Shown here one piece after another: positions 36,944-47,020 of a stretch of DNA of 64,000 nucleotides (within the stretch, counting starts at the first letter, position 1; every line of letters starts with the position of its first letter). The translations under genes and the position numbers were made by a program. This stretch comes from Acetivibrio mesophilus (GTDB lineage: Bacteria; Bacillota; Clostridia; Acetivibrionales; Acetivibrionaceae). A model generated the notes under the pieces. It made no database searches, was not told where the DNA came from, and saw nothing but the letters and a program-made list of their open reading frames with translations. The stretch is taken from positions 62,001-126,000 of the forward strand of contig NZ_RLII01000002.1 in assembly GCF_004102745.1 (NCBI RefSeq), in the 5' to 3' direction.

Positions 36944-38569
36944 TTATTTTAGCGCCTCTAATATTGACTTTTCAATATTCTTAAGTCTTGTCAGCAATTC
37001 ATCAATCTCGAGGTCAGTTTTATCCTGCTTTAAGTCTGATTTTAATATATATGTCAATTCGTCTACCTCTTCCTTAATGTTTTCAAGCTTTTCAACCACC
37101 TGAAGTCTCTTAAAGGAATTGTCCGGCCTAATTATTTCATCGGTTTCAATCACATTATATGCATTTAGTATAAAGCTTTCGCCTTTAAAAGGTATTATAG
37201 TTTCTATATTAAATCTTCTGTAAATTTCTTCTGAAAACTCAGTCATTGAATCTTCTTCGCCATGGACTATAAAAATCTTTTTTGGCTTTTTGCTAAACCT
37301 TTCGATCCAGCTTAAAAGCCCTTGCTTATCCGCATGGCCTGAAAAGCCCTCAATCATCTCAATCCTTGCTTCCACCGAAATCTCTTCGCCAAACAACCTT
37401 ACTTTCTTTGCTCCGTCCAAAAGCCTTCTTCCTAGAGTCCCTTCTGCCTGATATCCTACAAAAATTATTGTGCTGTCCTTCCTCCATAGGTTGTGCTTCA
37501 AATGATGTCTGATCCTTCCTGCCTCACACATACCGCTGGCAGAAATGATTATCGAGCTGTCTTTTCTTTCATTCAATGCCTTAGACTCATCAGCTGTTCG
37601 AGTAAACTTAAGTCCAGGGAAGTCTAGAGGATTGTCACCGTTTTCAACATATTCCCTTGCTTCATCATCGTAGCAGTCCAGATTATTTCTAAATACTTCT
37701 GTTGCAGATATGGCCATCGGACTATCAATATAAACCGGCGTAGCAAAAAGTTTTTTTAATTTCTCATCGCATACTTCCTTCTTTTTATTCAACTCATATA
37801 TGAGTTCCTGGGTTCTTCCCACTGCAAAGGAAGGTATTACGACATTTCCGCCTTTTTCAATTGTATTATTTATTAAGTCCAAGAAATACTCTGCTTTGTC
37901 CGCTCGCTGATTATGCAATCTGTTTCCGTAAGTCGACTCAATTACAAGATAATCCGCACTTTCAATTATAGAAGGATCCTTTAATATTGGAATATCCCTA
38001 TTCCCCAAGTCTCCAGAAAATACTATTTTGGTCTCTTCGCCCTTCTCTGTAATCCACATTTCAATGATGGCTGACCCTAAGATATGTCCAGCATCGTTAA
38101 ATCTTACCCTTATTTCGTCATTTATCTTGAGTATTTCACCGTAAGATACCTTCCTAAAAAGCTGCAGAGAATCTACTGCATCCTGATATGTATACAACGG
38201 CTCAACAGGCGGTTTCCCTGCACGAATTCTTTTTCTGTTCGTCCATTCGTTTTCATATTCTTGAATATGACCGCTGTCAGGCAGCATAATAGCACAAAGT
38301 TCCACTGTGGCCTTTGTAGCAATTACCTCACCCTTAAAGCCCTTAATATAAATCCTTGGAATCCTTCCACTGTGGTCTATATGAGCATGGGTAAGAAAAA
38401 TATAATCAAGCTCCGATACATTAAAAGGAAACTCCTCTTCATTTAACGAATTGTCCTTAGAGTATCCCTGAAACATTCCGCAATCTACAAGGAATTTGGA
38501 AGACGCTGTCTCCACAAAGAAACACGAGCCGGTAACTGTTTTCGCAGCTCCTAAAAAGGTTATCTTCAT
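36944..38569 (-). CDS. Metallo-beta-lactamase/beta-CASP RNA nuclease
   Basis: A 541-residue member of the bacterial YSH1/CPSF73-like group. ATG 38569 has GAGGTG upstream. The zinc site motifs are kept: LTHAHIDHSGR, AGHILGSA, FSGDLG, plus the beta-CASP segments VIESTYGNR and ISASGMCEAGRIRHHL and the final FSGHADKQGLL. Such enzymes cut RNA; the C-terminal 80 residues are a helical extension. Likely role in RNA decay or processing. Confidence 0.92.
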   Translation of the reverse strand: MKITFLGAAKTVTGSCFFVETASSKFLVDCGMFQGYSKDNSLNEEEFPFNVSELDYIFLTHAHIDHSGRIPRIYIKGFKGEVIATKATVELCAIMLPDSGHIQEYENEWTNRKRIRAGKPPVEPLYTYQDAVDSLQLFRKVSYGEILKINDEIRVRFNDAGHILGSAIIEMWITEKGEETKIVFSGDLGNRDIPILKDPSIIESADYLVIESTYGNRLHNQRADKAEYFLDLINNTIEKGGNVVIPSFAVGRTQELIYELNKKKEVCDEKLKKLFATPVYIDSPMAISATEVFRNNLDCYDDEAREYVENGDNPLDFPGLKFTRTADESKALNERKDSSIIISASGMCEAGRIRHHLKHNLWRKDSTIIFVGYQAEGTLGRRLLDGAKKVRLFGEEISVEARIEMIEGFSGHADKQGLLSWIERFSKKPKKIFIVHGEEDSMTEFSEEIYRRFNIETIIPFKGESFILNAYNVIETDEIIRPDNSFKRLQVVEKLENIKEEVDELTYILKSDLKQDKTDLEIDELLTRLKNIEKSILEALK

Positions 38570-38671
38570 TTTACACCTCACAAATTCTTTTTAAGAATCT
38601 ATTCGACACTGGAACATTTTTTACCTCTAAAATAATTGAAGTTTTTCAAATTTCCTTTCCTTACCAAGCTG

Positions 38672-39739
38672 TTAACACAGTGATTCGATTATCTCCCTTA
38701 CTTTTTGGCAAAAGAAGTCCATCTCTTCATCACAACCGATACTAACGCGTAAAAAATTATCAATTCTCGGACTATTAAAATGTCGAACCAGTATGTTGCT
38801 TTCTTTAAGCTTTTCAAACAGCAACTTGCCATTTATCTTTGGATGACTAATAAAAATGAAGTTGGCCTTTGACTCAATCACTTTAAAACCTAAGGCAGAT
38901 AACTTGTCTGAAACCCATTCCCTTGTATTGATTATTTTATCTCTGATTTCACAAAAATACTCATGATCCTTTATTGCTTCCTCGGCACCGACCAGCGCCA
39001 GTCTGTCTAAGGTATAAGAGTTTATTGAATTCTTTACACGATCTAAGCCTTCTATCAACTGTTCGTTACCTAAAGCAAAACCCACCCGAAGACCTGCCAG
39101 AGCTCTGGATTTTGATAATGTTCCTATCACCAGCAGATTATCGAATTCCTTTATCAATTCGATGGAGGTCTGAGCACCAAAATCAACATATGCTTCGTCA
39201 ATAATGACAACTTTATTTGTATTCTTTTCAAGAATTCTTCTTATACTTTCAATCGGAAGGGCTTTTCCTGTTGGGGCATTAGGATTTGCCAATATTATTC
39301 CGTCATTTTCAGTAAAAAACTCCTCCACAGGGATGTTGAATTCTTCATCTAAGGGTATTAATCTATAATTTACACAAAACATTGAGGAATAAACCTCATA
39401 AAAGCTGTAGGTTATATCGGGGAAAATTATAGTGTCCCCAGGATTGAAAAACGCCATAAAAGAAAAAGCCAAAATCTCATCCGATCCATTGCCTACAAAC
39501 ACCTCCGAAGCTTTAAGCCCGTGATACTCAGCAAGAGTATTTCGTAAACTGTCGCAGGTGGGATCCGGATATAATCTAAGGCTTTCATTTGCTACCTTTG
39601 AAATAGCCTTTAGAGCTTTTTGGGAAGGCTGATACGGATTCTCGTTGGTATTTAATTTTATGTATTTCCTGTCCTTGGGTTGCTCTCCCGGAACATAAGG
39701 ACTTATTTTTTTGACGATATTACTCCAATACTTGCTCAT
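38672..39739 (-). CDS. hisC: Histidinol-phosphate aminotransferase
   Basis: PLP enzyme of histidine synthesis, 355 residues. Seen: LNTNENPYQPS near residue 28, GNGSDEIL, PNAPTGKALP, VIIDEAYVDFG and the Schiff-base lysine in TLSKSRALAGLRVGFALG. AAGGAG ribosome site. No other his gene is nearby, and relatives can also act on aromatic amino acids, so the substrate is likely but not certain. Confidence 0.9.
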   Translation of the reverse strand: MSKYWSNIVKKISPYVPGEQPKDRKYIKLNTNENPYQPSQKALKAISKVANESLRLYPDPTCDSLRNTLAEYHGLKASEVFVGNGSDEILAFSFMAFFNPGDTIIFPDITYSFYEVYSSMFCVNYRLIPLDEEFNIPVEEFFTENDGIILANPNAPTGKALPIESIRRILEKNTNKVVIIDEAYVDFGAQTSIELIKEFDNLLVIGTLSKSRALAGLRVGFALGNEQLIEGLDRVKNSINSYTLDRLALVGAEEAIKDHEYFCEIRDKIINTREWVSDKLSALGFKVIESKANFIFISHPKINGKLLFEKLKESNILVRHFNSPRIDNFLRVSIGCDEEMDFFCQKVREIIESLC

Positions 39740-39910
39740 AAATTAAAACTCCTTAAATCAATTTTATTAATTTTCTAAAATATCAATTCATACATTCAAA
39801 AATTTTTTAAGCGTAAATGTTTACATAAAAAACAATGGATGAATTTACACTTTCAGTATTATATCACAGGTTCCAATTAGATTAATATCCTTTAATGAAA
39901 ACTTTTCCTC

Positions 39911-39950
39911 ATAAAAATACCTCCAGCACCTAGGCAGGAGGTATTTTTAT
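39911..39950. terminator. Strong terminator after the M42 gene cluster
   Basis: Perfect 14-bp inverted repeat (ATAAAAATACCTCC / GGAGGTATTTTTAT) 13 bases after the last M42 stop, ending in a T run on either strand. Confidence 0.85.
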
Positions 39951-39962
39951 CAAATATCAATA

Positions 39963-40940
39963 TTAGCAAATAGCTTCAACCAATAACCTGACAGCATTAT
40001 TAATATCGGACATACTGGCGGTCTCTACAGGACTGTGTACGTACCTTACCGGTATGGATATTGCTCCCGATGGTATTCCTCCTGCTGTCAAATGTATTGA
40101 TCCCGGATCGCTTCCCCCAGCCTCAAGTATTTCCAGTTGATAAGGAATATTTATCCTCTTCGCAGACTCTTCCAGAAGTCTTCTTACTTCCGGATGGCAA
40201 AGGACAGAGCGGTCCTTTATTTTAATTGCAGGTCCACCACCGCACTTAACCTCCATAGGATGAGATTCGGGAGTATCTCCTGTCATTGTAACATCCACCG
40301 CTATGGCTATATCGGGATTTATACTGAAAGCGGCAGTTCTTGCCCCTCTCAAACCAACCTCTTCCTGAACTGTAAACACAAAGTATATTTCATTATCCGT
40401 CTCTTTCAATTCCTTTATTGCCTTTACAACAACAAAGCAGCCACTTCTATTGTCCAACGCCTTCGATATTACGGTGTCTCCCTGCAACACCGTATCACCG
40501 ACAAAGCAAGCGACATCTCCTACTTGTACCATATTCTTGGCTTCCTCTTTGCTTTTTGCCCCTATATCAATATACATTTTAGACAACTGGAGATTCTTTA
40601 TATCGTCAAGCTTTTCCTCGTAGTAGACAGCGCCAACAACTCCGTTCTTAAACTTTACCCTTTGACCTATGGAGTCATAGCGGCTTACTCCTCCGATGGC
40701 TGAAAACCTCAAAAAGCCATTATCATCTATATATGTAACCATTATGCCGATCTCATCCATGTGAGCTGCCACCATGATTTTTTTCCCCTTGCCCTTTTTG
40801 ACAGCAATAAGATTTCCTAAAGCATCAACTTTTACTTCATCAACACAGTCCTTAATTTCCTCTTTTATAGCTTCCCTAATTTCTTCTTCATTGCCGGATA
40901 CTCCAACGATTCCTGTCAGCTTTTTTAGTAAATCGAACAT
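39963..40940 (-). CDS. M42-family aminopeptidase (third of three)
   Basis: A 325-residue metallo-aminopeptidase of the TET type. Metal and catalytic motifs: AAHMDEIG (about 58), KALDNRSG (about 168), VQEEVGLRGA (about 200), AIAVDVTMTGD and YVHSPVE near the end. Family members form dodecameric shells that trim peptides. Older databases called such proteins endoglucanase M, which the sequence does not support. GGAGG ribosome site; it lies 48 bases after the middle paralogue. Confidence 0.93.
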   Translation of the reverse strand: MFDLLKKLTGIVGVSGNEEEIREAIKEEIKDCVDEVKVDALGNLIAVKKGKGKKIMVAAHMDEIGIMVTYIDDNGFLRFSAIGGVSRYDSIGQRVKFKNGVVGAVYYEEKLDDIKNLQLSKMYIDIGAKSKEEAKNMVQVGDVACFVGDTVLQGDTVISKALDNRSGCFVVVKAIKELKETDNEIYFVFTVQEEVGLRGARTAAFSINPDIAIAVDVTMTGDTPESHPMEVKCGGGPAIKIKDRSVLCHPEVRRLLEESAKRINIPYQLEILEAGGSDPGSIHLTAGGIPSGAISIPVRYVHSPVETASMSDINNAVRLLVEAIC

Positions 40941-40988
40941 GTTCTATTCCTCCGTTTTTTTATGATTAACATATTTTAGTCAATATGC

Positions 40989-42026
40989 TTACACGCAAAA
41001 GCTTTCAATCAAATTCTCATCGCTACCGAACTCATCTAAAACTGCTTTTACAAGCTTAAGGCAGCTTTCATAATCTTCTCGCTTCATGACCGATACCGGG
41101 GAATGTATATACCTGCAAGGAACAGATACCGACGCTACAACCACTCCATCCCGGGTCAATTGGATCTTGCCTGCATCATTTCCCCCTGTCGTAGTTTGCT
41201 TGTACTGAACCGGTATGTTTCTATTTTGTGCTGTTTTGCACATGAATTCAACCAGCTTTTTATTAGGATAGGAAGTTCTGTCCATTATGGTAAGCGCCGC
41301 GCCCTGCCCCATTACCGTCGAATACTCATGCTCGCGGGCTCCCGGCACATCAGAGCAAGTGGTTCCCTCCACAACAATTGCAATATCAGGATTTACTCTA
41401 AAAGCAGCAACGCCTGCACCTCTTAAGCCTATTTCCTCCTGAACGGTAAAGCAGACATACAAATCAAACTGGTATGTCTCTTTTAATATTTCAAGGAGTA
41501 TAGCACAACCGATACGGTCATCCAGAGCCTTTGCCTTTATACAGCCATCTCCAAACTCAGTATACAGGCTATGAAAAGCTATGTATTCCCCAAGGGGCGC
41601 CAGCTTTTCGGCTTCCTCCTTTTTTTCAGCACCAATATCTATATACATATTCTTTTGCTTAATATTATTGCCTCTTTCAGCCTTCTCCTGCAGATGAATA
41701 GGTTTTGAGCCTATAACACCAGGGATTCGTTTTTCGCCCACCAGGACTCTCTTTCCGGGAAGTATTCTCTCATCAATTCCGCCAATGCTCGCAAATTTGA
41801 GCATACTGTCCTCATATCCCGTTACCATAAATCCAACCTCATCCATGTGAGCGGACAGCATTACTCGATACTTTGATGACGTACCCTTCTTATAACAGAT
41901 CAGGTTTCCCATTGAGTCCTCAGTAATTTCATCGGCATACTTCTCTGCCTCTTTCTTTATAAATTCTCTTACTTCATCCTCATTTCCGGATACACCGTTT
42001 AACTCTGTCAACTCTTTTATCAGCAC
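40989..42026 (-). CDS. M42-family aminopeptidase (second of three)
   Basis: A 345-residue paralogue starting at GTG 42026 (GGAGGAAG upstream), overlapping the end of the first paralogue by seven bases. Motifs: SAHMDEVG, KALDDRIG, VQEEIGLRGA and YIHSPV. At the fifth metal-site position it reads VVEGTTCSD, Glu where the other two have Asp, a change that may alter metal or substrate preference. Confidence 0.93.
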   Translation of the reverse strand: MLIKELTELNGVSGNEDEVREFIKKEAEKYADEITEDSMGNLICYKKGTSSKYRVMLSAHMDEVGFMVTGYEDSMLKFASIGGIDERILPGKRVLVGEKRIPGVIGSKPIHLQEKAERGNNIKQKNMYIDIGAEKKEEAEKLAPLGEYIAFHSLYTEFGDGCIKAKALDDRIGCAILLEILKETYQFDLYVCFTVQEEIGLRGAGVAAFRVNPDIAIVVEGTTCSDVPGAREHEYSTVMGQGAALTIMDRTSYPNKKLVEFMCKTAQNRNIPVQYKQTTTGGNDAGKIQLTRDGVVVASVSVPCRYIHSPVSVMKREDYESCLKLVKAVLDEFGSDENLIESFCV

Positions 42027-43066
42027 AATACTTCCTCCATTTCGTTCCCTGTCATTGAAATAAACCTAGCAATCAGTCTTCCGGTATTTTTTATATCATC
42101 AATACTTAAAGTCTCTATTACAGTATGCATGTACTTTAGCGGAATTGAAACCAAAAGTGTCGGGATTCCCTCTCTGGAAATCTGTACAGCCCAAGCTTCT
42201 GTGCCGGTATCCCCCGGTTCTACATCTATCTGGTACGGTATATTCTCTTCCTTTGCAACTTCAATCATCTTTCTTGAGTACTTTCGATGAAGATTCGGGC
42301 CAATAGCCACAGCCGGTCCCTTACCCACTGGAAATACCGATTCCTTCGGCGTACCGGGTATCTGCCCGTGGCAGACATCAATCACTATTGCCAAATCGGG
42401 GTTTATATTGTAGGCAGCAATATTGGCACCCCTAAGCCCCACTTCTTCCTGAACCGTTGCCACAAACCAGACATCATCATTATGATTTAACAAAGTCAAG
42501 TTTTCCATTATGTCCAGCAAAGCAGCAACACCTGCTCTATTGTCTAGGGATTTCGAGCTAAGCCTGTTATTTTGAAGTACAAAGGGGTCCACCTTAAAAG
42601 TTATGATATCTCCTATTGACACATTCTCTCTGACTTCTTCAGCCAAAAGTCCGGTATCTATGACCAAATCTTCCATTTTAACCGCCTTTTTTATCTCTTC
42701 AGCGGTCAATAAATGCGGAGGCTTTGCTCCTATAATACCGTATATCTCCTTCTTGCCATGAATTATTACCTCTTGGGCCAAAAGAACCTTACTGTCGACA
42801 CCCCCAATGTTTGACACAGTCACAAATCCCTTTTCATCAATGCTTTTTACTATCAAACCTATTTCGTCAATATGGGCTGTAACCATAATCCTTCTACCTA
42901 AGCCGCCTTTGCCCTTTTTTATCCCGATAACATTATAGAATTCATCTATTTCTACACTGTCACAGTATTTTTCGAACATCTTTGCAATGTACCCGGAAAG
43001 CTTGTCTTCCCGCCCGGATACCCCGGGATATGTACTTAAATCCTTTAATATATTTATATAATCCAT
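42020..43066 (-). CDS. M42-family aminopeptidase (first of three)
   Basis: A 348-residue paralogue. The ATG at 43066 is chosen since GGCGGGGTGA lies just upstream. Motifs: TAHIDEIG, KSLDNRAG (reads SSKSLDNRAGVAAL), VQEEVGLRGA, VIDVCHGQIPG and KYMHTVIETL, where the usual HSPVE is HTVIE. The three genes are one operon and may form mixed complexes with different residue preferences. Confidence 0.93.
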   Translation of the reverse strand: MDYINILKDLSTYPGVSGREDKLSGYIAKMFEKYCDSVEIDEFYNVIGIKKGKGGLGRRIMVTAHIDEIGLIVKSIDEKGFVTVSNIGGVDSKVLLAQEVIIHGKKEIYGIIGAKPPHLLTAEEIKKAVKMEDLVIDTGLLAEEVRENVSIGDIITFKVDPFVLQNNRLSSKSLDNRAGVAALLDIMENLTLLNHNDDVWFVATVQEEVGLRGANIAAYNINPDLAIVIDVCHGQIPGTPKESVFPVGKGPAVAIGPNLHRKYSRKMIEVAKEENIPYQIDVEPGDTGTEAWAVQISREGIPTLLVSIPLKYMHTVIETLSIDDIKNTGRLIARFISMTGNEMEEVLC

Positions 43067-43250
43067 GTGTTCACCCCGCCAAGTCCTAGAATAATTATTT
43101 AAAACCATACTCTATAAATTATAACAAATAAAATGGGATTTATTTATTATTTAAACTGTTAAATTTTATAACACTTCAATTCAAAGAAAACTTTTCTTCA
43201 AACGAAATTTTTTCTTATATCATATTTAATAATTCACTATATTTAATAAT

Positions 43251-45587
43251 TCACTCAACACTTTTTCTTAACCTTATTTTTTCACCATAAGTCTTTAATA
43301 TTATAGCTCCCGATATATCAGTTCTCAAAACATATATATTCCTTATATCCATACGATCAAGAACCTCTTTTGAAGGATGCCCAAAATTATTCTTACCCAC
43401 GCTTATAACCGCTACATCGGGATTAACCGTATCTAAAAATGCCTCCGTTGAAGATGTGGATGAACCGTGGTGAGCCACCTTCAGTACATCCGCCTCGAGA
43501 TTTGCCTTATCTTCATAAAGCAGTCTCTCCGCTTCCTTTTCAATATCGCCCGTAAACAGTATGCTTACATCCTTAAAATTGAGTTTTAAAACCAAAGAAT
43601 TGTTGTTTATGTTGGACTCATCGATATAAGAACCTTCCTTTGGGTGCAAAACCTCAATATATGTTCTGTTGTCAAGTGTGATGACATCGCCCTTCTCGCA
43701 CTTTTCAACGGAAATCTTTCTCTTATTGGCTATTTCAACTGTATCTAACAACCCCTCATCAATATCAACATCGGGAATTATTAGACTCCCTACCTTGAAG
43801 TTTTCAAGCACAGAAAGAAGTCCTTTATAATGGTCGTCATGTCCATGAGTCACAACCACAAGGTCAATCTTCGTTGTGCCATAGTCTAAAAGGAAGGGCA
43901 CAACAGTGTTTTCTCCAGCGCTTTCCGGTCCCCCGTCAATCAATACCGTCTTGCCGCTAAAGGTTCTGATAAAAGCACCATCTCCCTGTCCAACGTCCAA
44001 AAACACTACTTCCATTCCTTTGGGCCATAAGATATTAAGCACTATTAACATTATAGATACAACCCCTGCCAATGTGCAATACTTATAGTTTAGCTTTACC
44101 TTGTATTTTGGCTTGTACCAGAATAAAAACAGTATCACGATATAGTAAACTATTACAAGGGCTATGGACGGTGTTGATACGGTTATGACTGAGTAAGGCA
44201 GCTCTGCTGTCGTCTTTGTCACAAAAAGTACAAAGCTTAAAAGAGCATTGTTGCAATAACCTATCAATACAGAAAAAATGATATGTATCTGCCCCAGGAG
44301 AGCCATCAAAGACCCCATAATTGTAATAAATTCCACTACAGGTGCAACTATGAGGTTTGATAAAATTGAGACCAGTGATATTTTATTGAAGTAAAATACC
44401 GTTACCGGCAATACTCCTATTTGGGCTGCTAGTGTAGATCCCAATACATCCGTTATAAATTCCGGAAGAAAGCTGAAATTCAGCATGTTTTTCAAATTGG
44501 GGTAAAACAGAACCAGCGAAATTGTTGCTGCAAATGACAATTGAAACCCAATATTAAATAGACTTCCGGGATTGCAAAGAAGCAGCAAAATTGCTGCAAA
44601 AGCAATGCTGGTAAAAATCTCTGTCTCCCTTTTTAGTATCTGACCAACAAGGATGACTATTGCCATTATTACCGCACGCAATACGGAGGGTTCAAATCCT
44701 GTTATGAAGGTAAACATAACTAGGATGCCTATTATTATAATATTGTAGACGTCTTGTCTAAGCCTTAGCTTCTTAAAAGCAAAAATGAGAGGCAACATTA
44801 TAAAGGCGACGTTGGCTCCAGAAACCGCCATTAGGTGCGTTAATCCGGAACGACTGAAAACGTCTTCTACTTCATCGGTAAGCCCTTCCCTGTAGCCTAT
44901 CAACATACCGTTCAACAACCCAGCCTGCTGAGGTGGCAAACTTTGATTTATAACATTAACAATCCTTTCCCTTATGCTAAGGCCAGCTTTGACAAATATA
45001 TTACCTTTAACACTATCCTGTAGGTGAATATTTCTATCCACAACAAAGATAGTGGCAGATACTCCCGAATGGTTCAGATATTTTCTATAATCAAATCCTC
45101 TGGGATTGGTCTTTCCTTTGGGAATGTTTATCTTACCCGATACTTTAATTTCCCTTCCATACTCAAAAAGCTGAATATCATTACTTTTCTGCATGGAAAG
45201 CAGAACTTTTCCCCGAACCTTCTTTTTCTGGCCTAAATCCTCCTTTGGCCAGATTTCCTCAGTCTTAATTATGTATCTAATTGTTGAATCCCTTATCTCC
45301 GGTGTCGAATCAACATATCCCTTTATTACAACATTCTTTCCGACAAACTCTTCGTATTTAGCAAGATTGCGGTTATAGCTATATAAATAATATACCGCTC
45401 CAATAATGTAAAACAAAGCAATTCCAACAATAATAAATTTGCTGTTATCCCTGTCCTTCAATAGAACAAACGCAATCATAGCAAGTATTGCACAGGACAA
45501 AAATGCAAATAAATAAGAATGCGTTAAATTGGTGCAAATAATTCCGGCAATAAGAGATAAACTAAAGCAAACTAGCGGTCTTTTCAT
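43251..45587 (-). CDS. comEC: ComEC/Rec2 DNA uptake channel protein
   Basis: Polytopic membrane protein for single-strand DNA uptake, 778 residues from ATG 45587 (AAGG six bases upstream; an in-frame TTG at 45611 lies inside the terminator hairpin). Order: N-terminal helices, an OB-like outer domain (about 50-190), the Competence membrane domain with GLTHLMAVSGANVAFIMLP, and a C-terminal metallo-beta-lactamase domain with VVTHGHDDHYKGL and AHHGSSTSSTE. All zinc ligands look intact. Full length suggests the cell may be naturally competent. Confidence 0.94.
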   Translation of the reverse strand: MKRPLVCFSLSLIAGIICTNLTHSYLFAFLSCAILAMIAFVLLKDRDNSKFIIVGIALFYIIGAVYYLYSYNRNLAKYEEFVGKNVVIKGYVDSTPEIRDSTIRYIIKTEEIWPKEDLGQKKKVRGKVLLSMQKSNDIQLFEYGREIKVSGKINIPKGKTNPRGFDYRKYLNHSGVSATIFVVDRNIHLQDSVKGNIFVKAGLSIRERIVNVINQSLPPQQAGLLNGMLIGYREGLTDEVEDVFSRSGLTHLMAVSGANVAFIMLPLIFAFKKLRLRQDVYNIIIIGILVMFTFITGFEPSVLRAVIMAIVILVGQILKRETEIFTSIAFAAILLLLCNPGSLFNIGFQLSFAATISLVLFYPNLKNMLNFSFLPEFITDVLGSTLAAQIGVLPVTVFYFNKISLVSILSNLIVAPVVEFITIMGSLMALLGQIHIIFSVLIGYCNNALLSFVLFVTKTTAELPYSVITVSTPSIALVIVYYIVILFLFWYKPKYKVKLNYKYCTLAGVVSIMLIVLNILWPKGMEVVFLDVGQGDGAFIRTFSGKTVLIDGGPESAGENTVVPFLLDYGTTKIDLVVVTHGHDDHYKGLLSVLENFKVGSLIIPDVDIDEGLLDTVEIANKRKISVEKCEKGDVITLDNRTYIEVLHPKEGSYIDESNINNNSLVLKLNFKDVSILFTGDIEKEAERLLYEDKANLEADVLKVAHHGSSTSSTEAFLDTVNPDVAVISVGKNNFGHPSKEVLDRMDIRNIYVLRTDISGAIILKTYGEKIRLRKSVE

Positions 45588-45598
45588 TGTGTACCTTA

Positions 45599-45623
45599 AA
45601 AGCTCCTTCAAGGAAGGAGCTTT
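45599..45623 (-). terminator. Terminator between the NlpC/P60 gene and comEC
   Basis: Perfect 11-bp hairpin with a three-base loop (AAAGCTCCTTC-AAG-GAAGGAGCTTT), giving GGAGCTTTT on the minus strand. It ends just upstream of comEC and may also reduce read-through into it. Confidence 0.75.
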
Positions 45624-45659
45624 CCCTCAAATTTCACATATAGTTTTTTAGTTAAACCT

Positions 45660-46793
45660 CTAATTCAAAACTCTTCTTGCTGTCATGTAGCTGTTGGCAT
45701 AAAATCCGCTCGTAAGATCACTTATAACAACGCCTCTTTTGCTACTTCCCGACGATGCATGAATAAACATTCCTTCACCTATGTATATACCTACATGATT
45801 AATATAATTATGTCCTCCATTAGTATCGAAAAAGACAAGATCTCCGGGCAACAAATCACCTTTTGAAATTCGTGTACCCTGATTTGCCTGGCTTGCCGCA
45901 ACTCTTTCAAGACTAACACCAAAGTTGCTAAACACATATTTTACATATCCGGAGCAATCAAATCCCTGAGAAGGAGAATTCCCTCCATATACATACTTTA
46001 CTCCTAAAAACTTCTTGGAATATTCAACAACCTGTCCCCGCACACTGGATACATCGCTGTTATTAGGAGCCGCCATTGTAGAATCCTCGGCAATTCCACT
46101 CCTTGAAGCAATGGCAGTATTATCAATTACATATGTACTGGAAACCCAACCTGTAGAACCGTTTGCCAGCTTGATTTGATACCAGCCGGCCTTTTCATTT
46201 ACTATATTCACCTTTGTACCATTTTGAAGCTTACCAACAACACTATAGGAAACATCCGCTCCTTCTCTCACATTTAAGACTGAAGCTTTTACAATTCCTG
46301 TTTTCACAACGGCGTTTTCAGCTTTTTCTTCGGCTGTAGCCCTTTGACTTGCTTTAAGAATAGTTTCATCAATTACTTGATTGGATGAAGAATTATTTTC
46401 AGTAGAATTGATGGTAGTAGAATTATTCGATGAAGTATTAGTTGAATTATCGGTTGAAGAAGAACCCTTATTTAAGGTTGCCGTTAACGTCTCATCAACA
46501 ACGGCTGACTTAGGTGTTTCTGTTATTTTAACGTAAGAACTGTAAATCCATCCTGTCTTGCCATTATACGAAACTTTATACCAGCCGTTTGAGGTTTCTA
46601 TTATATCAACTTTACTTCCATTAGGAATCTGATCTATGACTTTTGTGGAAGTATTGGGATTTGCGCGCATATTAAGCATGGTTGCAGTAGTCACACCTGT
46701 CTTATTCTGTTGTGCAAAAGAAGTGCATGTCCACAAAGAAACTGATAGAGCTGAAGCTGTTATGTACACAAAAACCTTATTAAACTTTAACAT
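45660..46793 (-). CDS. Secreted NlpC/P60 cell-wall hydrolase with two SH3b domains
   Basis: A 377-residue exported peptidoglycan endopeptidase. A signal peptide (cut after SFA, about residue 27) is followed by SH3b-1 (about 32-95), a Ser/Thr/Asn-rich linker with an ENNSSSNQ-type stretch (about 105-150), SH3b-2 (about 160-225) and the NlpC/P60 domain (about 255-377). The catalytic Cys is in GFDCSGYV and the His in GHNYINHVGIYIG, with a further His in MFIHASSGS. It probably cuts D-Glu-diamino acid links in stem peptides. A consensus promoter lies about 120 bases upstream. Confidence 0.95.
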   Translation of the reverse strand: MLKFNKVFVYITASALSVSLWTCTSFAQQNKTGVTTATMLNMRANPNTSTKVIDQIPNGSKVDIIETSNGWYKVSYNGKTGWIYSSYVKITETPKSAVVDETLTATLNKGSSSTDNSTNTSSNNSTTINSTENNSSSNQVIDETILKASQRATAEEKAENAVVKTGIVKASVLNVREGADVSYSVVGKLQNGTKVNIVNEKAGWYQIKLANGSTGWVSSTYVIDNTAIASRSGIAEDSTMAAPNNSDVSSVRGQVVEYSKKFLGVKYVYGGNSPSQGFDCSGYVKYVFSNFGVSLERVAASQANQGTRISKGDLLPGDLVFFDTNGGHNYINHVGIYIGEGMFIHASSGSSKRGVVISDLTSGFYANSYMTARRVLN

Positions 46794-46838
46794 ACTTTAT
46801 CCTCCGTTTCTCTCATTCCTACCCCTTTAACATATTTA

Positions 46839-46857
46839 GACAATTAAGTAAATTGTC
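46839..46857. repeat. 7-bp inverted repeat in the NlpC/P60 leader
   Basis: GACAATT-AAGTA-AATTGTC, about 45 bases before the start codon, between promoter and gene. Could be an operator or an RNA hairpin; nothing decides between them. Confidence 0.35.
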
Positions 46858-46911
46858 AAACTAACACTCTGCTAATAAAATTCTGTTAATAACGTTCACA
46901 TGAATACAGAT

Positions 46912-46940
46912 ATTATATATTTCTGATTTCCATTTGTCAA
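46912..46940 (-). promoter_or_regulatory. Consensus promoter of the NlpC/P60 gene
   Basis: On the minus strand TTGACA and TATAAT, both perfect, 17 bases apart. A c-di-AMP (ydaO) riboswitch, common before such genes, was looked for in the leader of about 110 bases and not found. Confidence 0.75.
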
Positions 46941-47020
46941 ATAATCGGTCGTAAATTTGTAAATTATTCTTAAAAGAACACCCCTGTAGTTTAATTATAA
47001 GCAATCGTTTACGTTGTTTA

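Noticed and set aside
39963-43066. Annotation of the M42 proteins as endoglucanase M
   Set aside because: All catalytic and metal motifs are those of TET aminopeptidases; no glycosidase feature is present, and the cellulase name is a historic error.
46794-46911. Possible c-di-AMP (ydaO) riboswitch before the NlpC/P60 gene
   Set aside because: The leader of about 110 bases lacks the conserved blocks and holds only one 7-bp inverted repeat.
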